DNA of 64,000 bases from Pollenia angustigena (lineage: Eukaryota > Arthropoda > Insecta > Diptera > Polleniidae), in assembly GCA_930367215.1 (NCBI GenBank), contig OV884060.1:13534001-13598000 (forward strand). The letters are read 5' to 3'. A program made the position numbers and the translations under genes. Within the stretch, counting starts at the first letter, position 1. Each line of letters opens with the position of its first letter. Of this stretch, positions 26,201-34,344 are shown in pieces. The notes beneath the pieces are model-generated. The model ran no database searches. It saw only the letters and a list, made by a program, of their open reading frames with translations, and was not told the origin of the DNA.

Positions 26201-29200
26201 TTCTTCCGTGTGAAACTTTTCTAATAAGATATTCTGGTTTCTTGAGTAACTCTAATGGGCTGTTCGTCGATTCCGAACGAAGACTTCATTCGCTTAACTT
26301 ACATTTAAAACAAGTTATTAATAATTGTTTTAGGTTTACATGTTAGTTAAGCGAAAGAAGGCTTCGTTTGAAATCGACGAACAGGCCTCAATTCGCCTTA
26401 GCCATGTCCGCCTGTCCGTTAAAATAACGATCACTTTCGAACGACTCAAAACAAAAGAACAGCATTGGTGTCAAGTTCTTTCTAGTTCTCCTTAGCAGTT
26501 TGGGATAGAAATTTATCACTATTGGTTCAGTACGACGAGAGTTATGAATCCAAATGCGGAACATTCTCCCTTAAAAAATTTATGATATTGTAACAAAAAC
26601 TAAAATAAATGTTGGCAAAATGCAAAAACTGAAGCAGGGGTCAAATTACGGCCTTCGATTTCGATCGAAATTCCCATTTAAATTGTATTGAAATTTCGAT
26701 CGATATCGAATGCCATAATTTGGCCCCAGGATTTTGCACAACACCGTTTTATATGACTATAAATCATTCAACTTATGATCGATCAATAATTAACAATAGT
26801 CCCCATATGAAGTACACTTGAGGAAAACACTTAAGTACGCCCAGATCTGAGATGAATAACGCTATTGTACTGTCTAACTCTCAGTGGATGGTATCAAAGA
26901 TTCGGCATAGCCAAATATAGGACTCTTACAGCCGTAGCTAAACAAGAGCGGAAGGCTAGGCGTTTTCTTCCGCTTAACTTTTACGATTCTATGCCATACC
27001 TAAACAATGAAGATAAAACCGCTAGATTGATTAAAAAAATAGCTAAATTGCCATTATATATAATAGCGGCCAACTTCACTTCAACGCACTGCCAAATCGG
27101 ATTTTGCAAAGCGTTGCTTTATAAAAATTGTATTGCCTTGACAACTAGAAAACGAGTGCCGCTTTTGTTTAGTTACGGCTGTTACTTGTATCTCTTATTT
27201 TTCTCAGTGTTTTGCTGTGAATTAAATTGTTGTTGTTTTGAGGTTGAAATAAATTGCTGTGCTCATGTTACGTTTAGCCATTTCAGGAACTTTAAAAGGG
27301 AATAGGAAAGATATTGAGCAGCAAAAATTGAAGCGTGTAAACCCTGACTAATCGCACAGTATATGTAATATGTTCTAATAGAGAGGCTATAAACAAGTTC
27401 TTGCTACAAATCCATCGTCGCCTTTTTTGTTTATTATTTAAATATCATTGCAGCTCTCGCTCTAACATCTTGTAGCACAAAAAGTAAAGCATATCCTATC
27501 ACAACTCTTGTAGCGGCCGCTCTGACATCAGCCAAAAAAAAAAGATTATTAAACTTTGAACAGTTTATAAGAGGAGTTCAAAACGTTTAAGCAAAATTAG
27601 AATTACGTATTCTGGTTTAAATACATATTAAAGGTTTATAAAGAAACTAGAAGTCAGTACTAATTAAAATCTGTTTAATAAAGAAAACGTCGTAGTTTAG
27701 CCACAGTCGAATCATTATCTATTCAAAGTCTATTCATACTAACATCCATAAGTCTGGGTTCACACTATGAAAGTTTTCTTTCAGAAAGTCTAAGTTTATT
27801 GGTGAGAGGGGAAGAGGACATGCTGTTCCTTTTTCCCTTCTCACCCATAAACTCAGTCTTTCTGAAAGAAAACTTTCATAGTGTGATCCCAGACTAAAGA
27901 AGTAAATATGTTCTCTCTGTTTATTTTTTATCTTTAAATTTTCTTTTTATTTTGTCTTTCAGATGGTTCGGTGTCAAAATTACAATGGCCTTGGCCTTCT
28001 TTGCCTATATGCCGTACATAGTGGCTCAATTCTATCCCCGCTTTAATACCTTAATACCCGCCGGTCTTATGGTGGGTTTTGGCGGTGGCCCCCTGTGGTG
28101 TGCCAAATGTACTTATCTCTCCACTGTGGCTGAAGCTTTAACTTGTGTTCGAGGAAACAAATCCCAGAAAGATGTTAATACTGTAAAATTTTTTGGTCTC
28201 TTCTTTATATTCTATCAAATGGCTCAGGTTTGGGGAAATTTAATATCATCTTCCGTACTCTCAATAGCATCCGCAGATGATAGAGAAGAACTGTCCAGCA
28301 ATGCTTCAAAAGCTGCGGATTTGGTTGGTCAACTATGCGGTGCGCGTTTCTGCCCTAATGTGCAGGCTGAGGTTAACCCCAATCTTATTCCTCCTGAGCC
28401 GAGTAAGATACAGCTGTTGAATTCCATATTTTTGGTGTGCATGGCAGTGGCGGTAATATTGATTATTTTTGGGGTGGATTCTTTGAAAAGGTGGGTTTTT
28501 TTTTGTTGAGATTTAGGGAAACATTTTGTTTATATTGTTTAAAATTTATAGATATGGAGTGAAAAAGGGTGATACTGGTGGTGATGGCATGTCGGGCTTA
28601 AGACTTTTAACTGCTACTGTTAATATGCTTAAGAAAAAGCGCCAACTTTTAATGCTACCCATAACAATGTTTATTGGTTTGGAGGAAGCTTTCTTGGCTG
28701 TAGATTTCACAAAGGTATTTTGAAAAGGAATTTCACGTTAAAATAATTTATTTATTATGGAGTTTTTTCTAGTCTTTTGTGGCTTGTGGCTGGGGTATTT
28801 CAAATATTGGCTTTGCCATGATATGTTTTGGTGTTGCCAATGCGATTGCTGCTGGTTTTGCTGGTGGCGCTGCACAGAAATTGGGTCGTGTTAAGTTGGC
28901 TGTGCTGTGTGCTGTACTAAATCTGGCCTTGTTTGGTTACATGTATTTCTATGAAGCAAAGCAGGGTGATTTTATCAAATATTGTGCTTTTGCTGCCATC
29001 TGGGGTATATGCGATGGAGTTTGGTTGGTTATAATCAATGGTAAGTTTACATGTCCTTAGTAAAGCTTTTTTATAACAGAAAATCTTTATTCTATCAGGG
29101 GTGTGCTGTAAATCGAAAACGTAAAACGCATGAATTGTCGTTTTGTATTAAGATTTCTGAAATAAAAGAATTTTATGACAAATATTATACAAATATTTCT

Positions 29201-30708
29201 CTATTAAACAGAATTTTAAAACAAAAATTATAAAAATTAGATTAAAAGTGTATTAAAAACAACTTCCAAATTCTTGCGTTTTACGTTTTCGATTTCCAGC
29301 ACACCCCTGTATACAAAAATTGAACATAAATAAAAGCTTTTGGGAAATGTTAAATTTCAAGCTGTTAAAGGTGGTGTTATAAGAAAAGCTTTGATAGAAG
29401 CTTTTGTAGTTATTAAAGCAATCAAATGTTTTTGAGAGCTGTTAAATAAAGTTAAACTAACAGATATTTAACAGTAAAATGAATTTCAAAAATGTTTATT
29501 AAAGTTTTATAAACACTGTTATTAAGCTGGAGGTCCATACCACGCGTTTTCGCCACCACGCAGCGCATGCTTTTCTAACCTTACTTGCGTCCTACGTTTC
29601 AAGTTACATGCAACGCTTTTTATGCAGCAGCCTCACAAGTAAAAATAAAATTTTATTTGTCAAAATCAGCTGATTTGTTCGAACGCTGCTTGTGACGCTT
29701 ACAAAAGTAGAAAGTAAACCTACTTTTCGCCTCAAGGCATCTACGCGTTTGTGCATGTAAATTACTACTTAAGGTGCTATCAGACGGGATGTATTTTACA
29801 TATGTACTGTCAAATTTTCCATCTGTAAAAGTTGTACATATCGTGTGATACATATGAAACTTTGCATGTGTAAAATACATGTGGAAATACATATGTAACT
29901 CTTTCGATTAGAACACGCTCTATTTTCCTGTGGCAAACATAAACAAAACAGATGGTTTGTTTTGAAACGTAAACAAAAGTCAGCTTTTGTTTACATTTCT
30001 AGGTTTTGTCATAAGGAAAAACATAAGCAGGTGTGATAGCCAAAAATTATGAATCGTATGTAAAATGGAAATTTTGACATACATACGGAATTACATATGG
30101 GTAAGAAAAGTGACAGTACATAAGTAAAATACATCCCATCTGATAGCACCTTTATAACTACACAGATTTTACTTTTTTGACAGCTGCGTATGCTGCGAAA
30201 AAGCGAGTAACGCGTGGTGTGGACCTCCAGCTTAAAGATTAGTTTGTAAAAGCTTTTAATTCAGCTTAATTTAAATTACAAAATTTTGTTAATTATGTAA
30301 ATTTTTGTTTCCAACTCGATTAAGGAGTGTGTTTTTCTTATTTTTCTGAAATTTCAATGTTATTTTGAATAATATTTTTTTTTCTTCTTCCAGCTTTCTA
30401 TGGCATCCTATTCCCAAAAAATCTCATAGCTGGCTACAGTAATTTCAGACTGTGGGAATCTACTGGCTCTGTTGTTGGTTACATTATCAGTTCTCAATTG
30501 TGCACCTCCATAAAGTTGTTAATATTAATGGCTGTTTTATTGGTGGGCTGTCTGGGGTAAGTATTTTCAATGTAACTTCTTTGTTATATTAATAAATATT
30601 TAATCAATTTCTATTTTTCTTTTTATTAGTTATGGCATTATTGAGTATCGCGTTTGGAAGAAACAAAAATACACAGCTGTTGTCTTAAGCGAAAAAAGTG
30701 ATTTGTAG
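10848..30708 (+). CDS. UNC93-like multi-pass membrane protein, complete six-exon gene
   Basis: Joined exons 10848-11212, 27963-28490, 28552-28714, 28773-29040, 30394-30556 and 30630-30708 give 521 codons plus TAG. The product is a major-facilitator-fold membrane protein of the UNC93 family. Family members regulate potassium channels in nematodes or traffic other membrane proteins; the substrate or partner here is unknown. A hydrophilic N-terminus (about 65 residues, acidic run DDDEDD near 32-37) precedes about a dozen hydrophobic segments. Recognisable family motifs: AFHGTSNLQSS (80-90), PAGLMVGFGGGPLW followed by KCTYLS, FFGLFFIFYQMAQVWGNLIS, a CGARFC cysteine pair in a hydrophilic loop, and NAFYGILFP near the C-terminus. 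The similarity resembles the insect CG4928-type proteins, but orthology cannot be settled from sequence alone. All junctions are GT-AG. The first coding intron is 16,750 bp and full of MITEs. The neighbouring pdm3-like gene converges on it from the right. Confidence 0.93.
11455..12640 (+). repeat. Tandem repeat of ~320-340 bp in intron 1
   Basis: Three to four diverged units share TATGCAATTGTTT, ATTTATCAAGGGAATG, AAGAAAACG, AAATACAACGTCAA and CACCCCTAGGATTAA. TATGCAATTG falls near 11508, 11968 and 12311. The first spacing is longer because a 143-bp MITE (11601-11743) interrupts a unit. An inverted scrap of the unit (ATATCCAGAGGCG) lies near 13139. Confidence 0.75.
11601..11743. mobile_element. 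MITE, AGTCTGGGTTCACACT family, copy 1
   Basis: Almost perfectly palindromic: AGTCTGGGTTCACACTAAAA at the left is mirrored by CATAGTGTAAACCTAGACT at the right. A second copy lies at 27751-27895, at the other end of the same intron. Confidence 0.8.
13200..13912. other. Intronic stretch, no gene seen
   Basis: AT-rich. Short dispersed GTGCAAA phrases near 13265-13350, and CGCGTATGTC/GACATACGCGG inverted around 13460 and 13660, suggest a decayed inverted element, but I cannot define its ends. Confidence 0.35.
13913..14203. mobile_element. MITE with ~40-bp inverted ends
   Basis: CGGCTCATGTCTTATTGACA near 13931 is mirrored by TGTCAATAAGACATGAGCCG near 14165. No coding capacity. Confidence 0.7.
14333..14841. 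mobile_element. Inverted-repeat element
   Basis: GTTCGAAAATAAACA at the left matches the reverse of TGTTTATTTTCGAATAC at the right. The inner GTTCGGCTC/GAACCGAAC and CGATTGTGTAG/CTACACAAACAC are also mirrored. Confidence 0.55.
15070..15350. repeat. Diverged inverted repeat
   Basis: GATGGAAATCGATTTTAAAA at the left roughly mirrors TTTTAAAATCGATCGATTTTC at the right. Probably an old MITE, with unclear ends. Confidence 0.4.
15537..15740 (+). repeat. tRNA-derived SINE, diverged copy (head type 1)
   Basis: It has GTAATTCTCGAAACATTTAC in the head and CAGTCAAG at the head-tail junction. The tail, TTCCTTTCTTCATTAAAATA, is shared with the copies at 37262, 44858 and 57800. The B box is degraded (CCCGAGTTC). 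Confidence 0.6.
15741..17439. other. Intronic stretch, no gene seen
   Basis: AT-rich intron sequence without recognisable repeat ends, RNA genes or coding segments. Confidence 0.45.
17440..17880 (+). repeat. Tandem repeat, ~190-bp unit, two to three copies
   Basis: CTACATTAACATACAGTGTA followed by CTTTCTGG occurs near 17562 and 17753. GAGGAAAAGTTC and ATATAGGGTACTTT/ATATAGGATACTTT also repeat at the same spacing. Related TACTTTTTC phrases at 4770-4925 suggest a dispersed family. Confidence 0.65.
17881..18692. other. Intronic stretch, no gene seen
   Basis: The open frame at 17883-18086 has no family resemblance and sits in low-complexity intron sequence. No repeats with clear ends. Confidence 0.4.
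18701..18935. mobile_element. hAT-type MITE with perfect 8-bp target duplication
   Basis: The 235-bp element starts TAGGGATGACAAACGGG and ends CGATTGGCATCCCTA. ATTGTATA lies on both sides (18693-18700 and 18936-18943). The body includes the self-complementary ATCCCGAATCCCGGGAT. Confidence 0.85.
19095..19419. mobile_element. MITE, CCCTGCAAATAAT family, copy 3
   Basis: It starts CCCTGCAAATAAAATTGGAC and ends CTATTATTTGCAGGG, with the flanking dinucleotide AG on both sides. It lacks part of the left arm present in copies 1 and 2 (a deletion after GGACTACTC). Confidence 0.75.
19789..20913. mobile_element. TIR element hosting a nested MITE
   Basis: GCTCAGTTAGGCGAACGTTG near 19789 is mirrored by CAACGTTCGCCTAACTGAGC ending near 20913. 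The ~1.1-kb interior has no transposase and contains the younger Harbinger-like MITE 20164-20542. Confidence 0.75.
20164..20542. mobile_element. Harbinger-like MITE, AGGTGCTATCAGACGGG family, copy 1
   Basis: It starts AGGTGCTATCAGACGGGATG and ends CATCCCGTCTGATAGCACCT, with TTA directly outside both ends. The 379-bp body is largely conserved, in opposite orientation, at 29772-30151. The 135-codon frame across it is non-coding: it runs through the inverted ends. Confidence 0.85.
21195..21482. mobile_element. MITE-like inverted-repeat element
   Basis: TAAAGGCCCAACCACAATGTG at the left is mirrored by ATTATGGTTGAGCCTTA at the right. A long T run lies at 21362-21400. Confidence 0.6.
21483..22457. 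other. Intronic stretch, no gene seen
   Basis: AT-rich. The frame at 21687-21869 resembles no family. Confidence 0.4.
22458..22562. mobile_element. Truncated copy of the GAACGAAGACTTCGTTC MITE
   Basis: It shares CGAACGAAGACTTCGTTC, CTTAACTTACATTTAAAACA and the mirrored TTTACATGTAAGCTAAGCG with the complete element at 26257-26387, but the outer right end is lost. Confidence 0.6.
23072..24190. mobile_element. Non-autonomous hAT element with perfect 8-bp target duplication
   Basis: It starts CAGGGATGATAAA and ends TTTATCAACCCTG. ATACATAC flanks both sides (23064-23071 and 24191-24198). The subterminal parts carry GTACTTTTTCGG and its rough mirror AAAAAGTACAATTGTAC. The 1.1-kb body has no recognisable transposase; the 102-codon minus-strand frame at 23526-23834 has no known motif. 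Confidence 0.85.
24414..25372. repeat. AT-rich element bounded by ACAGAAAAAA/TTTTTTCTGT
   Basis: ACAGAAAAAATAATTGG near 24414 is mirrored by TTTTTTCTGT near 25360. The interior is dense in TTCAATTAAAAT and its reverse complement, almost without G or C. It is probably an old MITE with expanded AATTAAA-type repeats. Confidence 0.5.
26257..26387. mobile_element. Palindromic MITE, GAACGAAGACTTC family
   Basis: GGGCTGTTCGTCGATTCCGA is mirrored by AAATCGACGAACAGGCC. The whole 131 bp folds into one hairpin. Confidence 0.7.
26637..26727. mobile_element. 91-bp palindromic mini-element
   Basis: GGGGTCAAATTACGGCCTTC is mirrored by ATGCCATAATTTGGCCCC, with TTTCGATCGAAATT/AATTTCGATCGA in the inner arms. 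Confidence 0.65.
26929..27181. mobile_element. MITE with CAGCCGTAGCTAAACAAGAG ends
   Basis: CAGCCGTAGCTAAACAAGAG is mirrored by CTTTTGTTTAGTTACGGCTG. The element is 253 bp, and its end shares a core with the MITE at 2048-2273. Confidence 0.65.
27751..27895. mobile_element. MITE, AGTCTGGGTTCACACT family, copy 2
   Basis: AGTCTGGGTTCACACTATGA is mirrored by CTTTCATAGTGTGATCCCAG. It ends only 67 bp before the acceptor of coding exon 2. Confidence 0.8.
27963..28490 (+). CDS. UNC93-like gene, coding exon 2
   Basis: Acceptor TTTTGTCTTTCAG; the split codon 122 reads AG|A (Arg), followed by WFGVKITMALAFF. It holds four or five membrane segments, the PAGLMVGFGGG motif and the large hydrophilic loop with CGARFCPN. 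Donor AAAAG|GTGGGT, again splitting an Arg codon. Confidence 0.93.
28552..28714 (+). CDS. UNC93-like gene, coding exon 3
   Basis: Acceptor AAAATTTATAG with a weak pyrimidine tract, after an intron of only 61 bp. It encodes a cytosolic-type basic loop (MLKKKRQL) and the membrane segment with MFIGLEEAFLAVDF. It ends on a complete Lys codon at donor AAAG|GTATTT. Confidence 0.92.
28773..29040 (+). CDS. UNC93-like gene, coding exon 4
   Basis: Acceptor TTTTTTCTAG after a 58-bp intron. It encodes SFVACGWGISNIGF and three hydrophobic segments, ending DGVWLVIIN. Donor AATG|GTAAGT, phase 1. The following intron (29041-30393) carries three MITEs. Confidence 0.92.
29096..29309. mobile_element. MITE, CAGGGGTGTGCTG family, copy 1 (intron 4)
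   Basis: CAGGGGTGTGCTGTAAATCG is mirrored by CGATTTCCAGCACACCCCTG. TAT flanks both sides. A second copy is at 32939-33159. Confidence 0.8.
29526..30231. mobile_element. piggyBac-like MITE flanked by TTAA, split by a nested MITE
   Basis: GCTGGAGGTCCATACCACGCG at the left is mirrored by CGCGTGGTGTGGACCTCCAGC at the right. TTAA lies outside each end (29522-29525, 30232-30235), the piggyBac target. Removing the inner element 29772-30151 leaves a ~326-bp MITE. A relative is at 37640-37842. Confidence 0.75.
29772..30151. mobile_element. Harbinger-like MITE, copy 2 (intron 4)
   Basis: Same family as 20164-20542, 380 bp in opposite orientation, with TTA directly outside both ends. It is nested in the TTAA-flanked MITE. 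Confidence 0.85.
30394..30556 (+). CDS. UNC93-like gene, coding exon 5
   Basis: Acceptor TTTCTTCTTCCAG. It restores the Ala codon (G|CT) and encodes AFYGILFPKNLIAGYSNFRL and the last membrane segments. Donor CTGGG|GTAAGT, phase 2. Confidence 0.92.
30630..30708 (+). CDS. UNC93-like gene, coding exon 6 and stop
   Basis: Acceptor TTCTTTTTATTAG. It encodes a short basic cytosolic tail (YRVWKKQKYTAVVLSEKSDL) ending at TAG 30706-30708. Confidence 0.92.
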
Positions 30709-30812
30709 TGTAGAAAATGTGTTCATTTATGATAATAATTGATTACATAATTATAGTTTTTAGAATTAATTGTAATTGTAAATTTTATTTAATTAAAAAA
30801 TAATATTCTATA

Positions 30813-30818
30813 AATAAA
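30813..30818 (+). terminator. Probable poly(A) signal AATAAA of the UNC93-like gene
   Basis: It is the first canonical AATAAA after the stop, about 105 bp downstream. Its last base directly borders the Helitron terminus at 30819, so the cleavage site would lie in transposon sequence. Confidence 0.6.
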
Positions 30819-31144
30819 CTAGCTGATCCGGTCCGCGTTGCTGGCCCTAAGGAAACATTAGTGTTGTAACGATTTAAATTGAGCTTTTAACAAAATTTAC
30901 GGCCTTTAAATAAAAGTTCATGGAATACCTATCATCAAGTTTTTTTTTACAGAATAATTTAGACCGCATTTAAATCTATGCAAATAATAATGCCGAGTTT
31001 TTTTTCTATTTTCATTTGAAGTAGTTGCTACGAAACTTTTTTTACATTTACATTTACATTTTTTCAAGCATTTTTTCAACCCCGTTTTCTTCCCTAGACC
31101 TCTTGCTAACAAACAAAAAGTTGCATGCGAAAGTTGCGGCGTTA

Positions 31145-31228
31145 ATTCGTCGGTTGATTATTTAAATGTCGTATGTGGATATAAATTGCATACTACATAC
31201 GACAATTAAATAATCAACTGCCGAATTG
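31145..31228. repeat. 84-bp hairpin in the Helitron 3' region
   Basis: ATTCGTCGGTTGATTATTTA and then AATGTCGTATGT are mirrored by ACATACGACAATTAAATAAT and then CAACTGCCGAAT around a short loop. Confidence 0.65.
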
Positions 31229-31329
31229 CATAATGTAAATATGGTCTTTCATATGTTGAAGATATGGGCTCAATCAAAAAAGAAACGCATGTATTTAAGG
31301 CAAATTGGAAATTATATATATTTATTTCT

Positions 31330-31560
31330 TCATCTTAAGGCCAGCCGATAGACAATTTTTTTTGGTTTTTTATTTGGGGTAAAAACGTATAAATTTTTTG
31401 GCGTGCCAACTCGGGAGCAAGCCACATACAACTGGCCGTTTAAGCCAGCAATAGTCAATAATATGCCTTGGGCTTTGCTGATGGTAATAGCAAAGGCAAG
31501 ACGCAAAGGGAATTGGAGCCGCTTGAGTTGGAATGGTAAATCGTTGGAAATCATCGGAAT
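31330..31560 (-). pseudogene. Helitron PIF1-like helicase, C-terminal fragment
   Basis: The minus strand encodes LKRLQFPLRLAFAITISKAQ and then NGQLYVACSRVGTPKNLYVF. These are the last superfamily-1 helicase motifs (V and VI) of Helitron and PIF1-type helicases. About 75 codons remain, and the residues expected between AGL and NGQLYV are missing (a small deletion). No Rep (HUH) motif is recognisable upstream. Confidence 0.85.
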
Positions 31561-31689
31561 TCGTGGATTTCGAAAGTTTTAAAATATTGGTATTGGATTA
31601 TTATTAACATAGGTTTTTTTTAAATATCTTCGGAACTACATAACCGATTTAAGAGTTTGATATCTCGTTTTGAAAAACTTAACGGCTTT

Positions 31690-32635
31690 AGAAAAAACAA
31701 GTTAGAGTGCTATATTCGGCTGTGCCGAATCTTTGATACCCTCCACCGACAGTTCGAATGTTTAAGGAGTAATATCTGTATGATGTTATTATTATCTTAA
31801 ACTGTGACGTTTGTTATTAAATATGGTTTTAGGTGTACTAAACTGTTTTCCGGGAGTAGGGTTTATATGGGGCCTAGGGTAAATTATGCACCGATCTTCA
31901 CGAAACTTCACAGTATCATTTCTAGTCCTATAAAACTGTGACGAGCCAAAATTTGTTATGATTGCATTATTTTTTACGGTTTTAGGCGTACTAAACTGTT
32001 TTCCGGTAGTCGGGTTTATATGGGGCCTAAGGTAAAATATGGACCGATCGTCACGAAATTTCACAGTGTTATTTCTAGTCCTAAAAAACTGTGATGTACC
32101 AAATTTTGTTACGGTAGCGTTATTTTTTACGATATAAGGCGTACTAAACTGTTTTCCGGGAGTACTGTTTATATGGGGCTTAGGGTAAATTATGCATGGA
32201 TCTTCACGAAATTCAACAGCGTGATTTCCAGTCCAATAAAAGAAATGTTTGCAAAATCTGATCTCATTCGGTGCCTTGTTTCAGCATTTATGTTACTTTT
32301 TGTAACAAAATTATCAGTTTTTTTAGGTGGTGGTTCCATATTTTGATTCATAGCTCTGGTCCTACTGAACCGATTTTCCTGGATTTCAATCCCAAACTGC
32401 TTAGGATAACTACAAGCAATTTGGCTCATTTCTTTTGAGTTGTTCGAAAGTGAGCGTGTTTTCAACAGACGGACAGACCGACATGGCTAAATCGACTTAG
32501 AATTACTCAAGGACTCAGAATATATATACGTTATGGGGTCTGAGATGAATAATAAAAAAGTTTCACACGGAATGGCAAACTTAATATACCCTCTTCACAA
32601 CTAATTGTGGTGGAGGGTATAATAAAATAAAAATA
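31690..32635 (-). repeat. Interspersed repeat, TATACCCT...GCCGAATA family, minus copy
   Basis: On the minus strand it begins TATACCCTCCACCACAATTA and ends TGCCGAATATAGCACTC. It holds the 153-bp tandem triplet (31837-32240). It lies inside the Helitron limits, so it is a nested insertion or Helitron cargo. Confidence 0.6.
31837..32240 (-). repeat. Three tandem copies of a ~153-bp unit
   Basis: ACTAAACTGTTTTCCGG starts near 31837, 31990 and 32143, each followed by GTTTATATGGGGC and then TCACGAAA. The third unit is truncated. Spacing is 153 bp both times. The frames across it are by-products. Confidence 0.85.
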
Positions 32636-32938
32636 TGGCTATTTCCAAAAAAACGTCAACCACAAAAAATGGAAAAAAAAATTTGTTCTTTTCTAGATTT
32701 ATTTAGAGAATTGCTTATATTTTTTTAATATATGCGTATAAATTTATTGATTCGAAAAAAAAGATAAATGGAAAACGAAGTAATACAACTTTTAGCACAT
32801 ACTTGTGTATATTAGAAAATATGCATTTGGAACAACAATACTCTAATCTAAGGCATATTTATGATCTGAAAAACATTTTTTATTAAGTGTTATTTAGTAT
32901 TACTTGACCTTTTTATTATAATTATTTAAAATTGATTA

Positions 32939-33159
32939 AGGGGGGTGTGCTGGAAATCGCAAACGCAAAACGCAAGAATTTGGAGGCTTTTTATAATACA
33001 CTTTTAATCAAATTTTTATAATTTTTGTTATAAAATTCTGTTTAATAGAGAAATGTTTGTATAATATTTGTCATAAAATTCTTTTATTACAGAAATCTTA
33101 CTAAAAAACGACTTTTAAAATTCTAGCGTTTTGCGTTTGCGATTTCCAGCACACCCCTG
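32939..33159. mobile_element. MITE, CAGGGGTGTGCTG family, copy 2
   Basis: GGGGTGTGCTGGAAATCGCA is mirrored by TGCGATTTCCAGCACACCCC. Outside it, AAATTGATTAAG is mirrored by CTTAATCAATTT near 33230, so the MITE sits inside another palindrome. Confidence 0.75.
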
Positions 33160-33322
33160 TAAGCTAACCAAAGGTTAGCGAAATATTGAGATATAATTAA
33201 ATATCATTTTTTATAAAAAGACCTCAAGCTTAATCAATTTTAAATAATTTTTTATTAAGTTTCTTATGTAAAGGATTATAAATAGCAACATAAAAAAATT
33301 TTAAATCATGGTGGAAAAATTG

Positions 33323-33770
33323 TCCCGTTTACAATGTCCCGTTTACAATTTATTTAAAAAAATGTAATTCATATTTTATTTTGAAATCGAAACCATTTTT
33401 AGGGCACATTAGTACGCAACATTTTAAAATTATATATATATATATATATATATTCGTTCCTTTTACTCCTGCAAGGAGCATAGGGCCGCAAAATTATTAA
33501 ATTAATCCCAATAAATTATTGTGTCAGGTTTCGCAGAAATCACTGTTTAAACGGTTACCCCTTAAAACCCACTTCCGATTTTTGTCCCGTTTACAATCAC
33601 TGTTTTTTTGCAATTATCTCGGAAACCACGACAGTAAGCGAAAAATTTCATTTGCGGAAATTAAAGAGCTAATTGAGAGTTAAAAGAATCATTAATTTAA
33701 AAAATGAAAATCAGGTTGTTTTTTACAGTTTTGTGAATATAAACGTGTGCGAATGTCCCGTTTACAATCT
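33323..33770 (+). repeat. Four copies of TGTCCCGTTTACAAT
   Basis: The 15-mer occurs as a direct tandem pair near 33327, then near 33585 and 33754, separated by AT-rich sequence. A (TA)n microsatellite lies at 33431-33452. No coding role is seen. Confidence 0.7.
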
Positions 33771-33876
33771 TGGAAGTGCCCATATGCAATATGAAAATTG
33801 GATTTTGCCACGCCCCTCCGCCCGCAGACCGAAAATAAAAAATCCGACTTCACAGTGTCACCCGCCTGAATATTCT

Positions 33877-34092
33877 GGGGTCTAATCACCGCATACGATA
33901 TCGAGCAAAATTGATCGAAATTATTTATTTTGGTATCATGAAATGTATTGAATTTTAAATAAAAGCGTTCGATATCGAGTAACTCGACATTACATATATC
34001 AAGTTTTCATTCGATGCGTCAGTGTCTATCGTATGCAAACAAATTCGATAGTTTATTCGATACGATAGTATCGAATGCGGTGATAAGACCCC
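33877..34092. mobile_element. MITE, GGGGTCTAATCACCGCAT ends
   Basis: GGGGTCTAATCACCGCATAC is mirrored by GAATGCGGTGATAAGACCCC. The interior is rich in TCGATA-type palindromes. Confidence 0.7.
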
Positions 34093-34344
34093 TGAAGATT
34101 CCCTAACAATTTCATAAAAATCGGCCCAGCCGTTTTGGAGTCCATAGGTTACATACATACACACATCCTGTTTTATGAAAAAGATAGATAGACAGATCAG
34201 GGACCGAAAATAACAGTTATATTGGAATTTTAAAACAAAAAAGCATATAGAATTAAATGTCGAAAAACTGATTCAAGTACATATACCATATTGTTCCTTA
34301 TGCACTTGTCAATGATAAAATGTATTGATTTTTATATTTTCGAT

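Larger units (their letters stand above)
25970..27529. mobile_element. 1.56-kb TIR element with three nested small elements
   Basis: GATGTCAGAGTGGCCGCTAC at 25970 is mirrored by GTAGCGGCCGCTCTGACATC ending at 27529. Subterminally, GGTTTACACGCTTCAA near 26047 is mirrored by TTGAAGCGTGTAAACC near 27328. Nested inside are 26257-26387, 26637-26727 and 26929-27181. The 146-codon frame at 26865-27305 crosses nested element borders and is not a gene. Confidence 0.75.
30819..34196 (-). mobile_element. Helitron, degenerate, about 3.4 kb
   Basis: On the minus strand the element starts TCTGTCTATCTATC at 34196 after host A and ends GGATCAGCTAG at 30819 before host T. This fits the Helitron rules (5' TC, 3' CTRR, insertion between A and T). 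The 5' part carries the common GGCTGGGCCGATTTTTATGA phrase and the 3' part a GC-rich segment. A fragment of the helicase C-terminus lies near the 3' end in the matching orientation. The interior also holds other repeats (31690-32635, 32939-33159, 33877-34092), so much of the Rep/helicase gene is gone. Confidence 0.8.

Noticed and set aside
31792..32465. Two ~90-codon minus frames
   Set aside because: They are produced by the 153-bp tandem repeat; the repeated peptide is not matched to any family.
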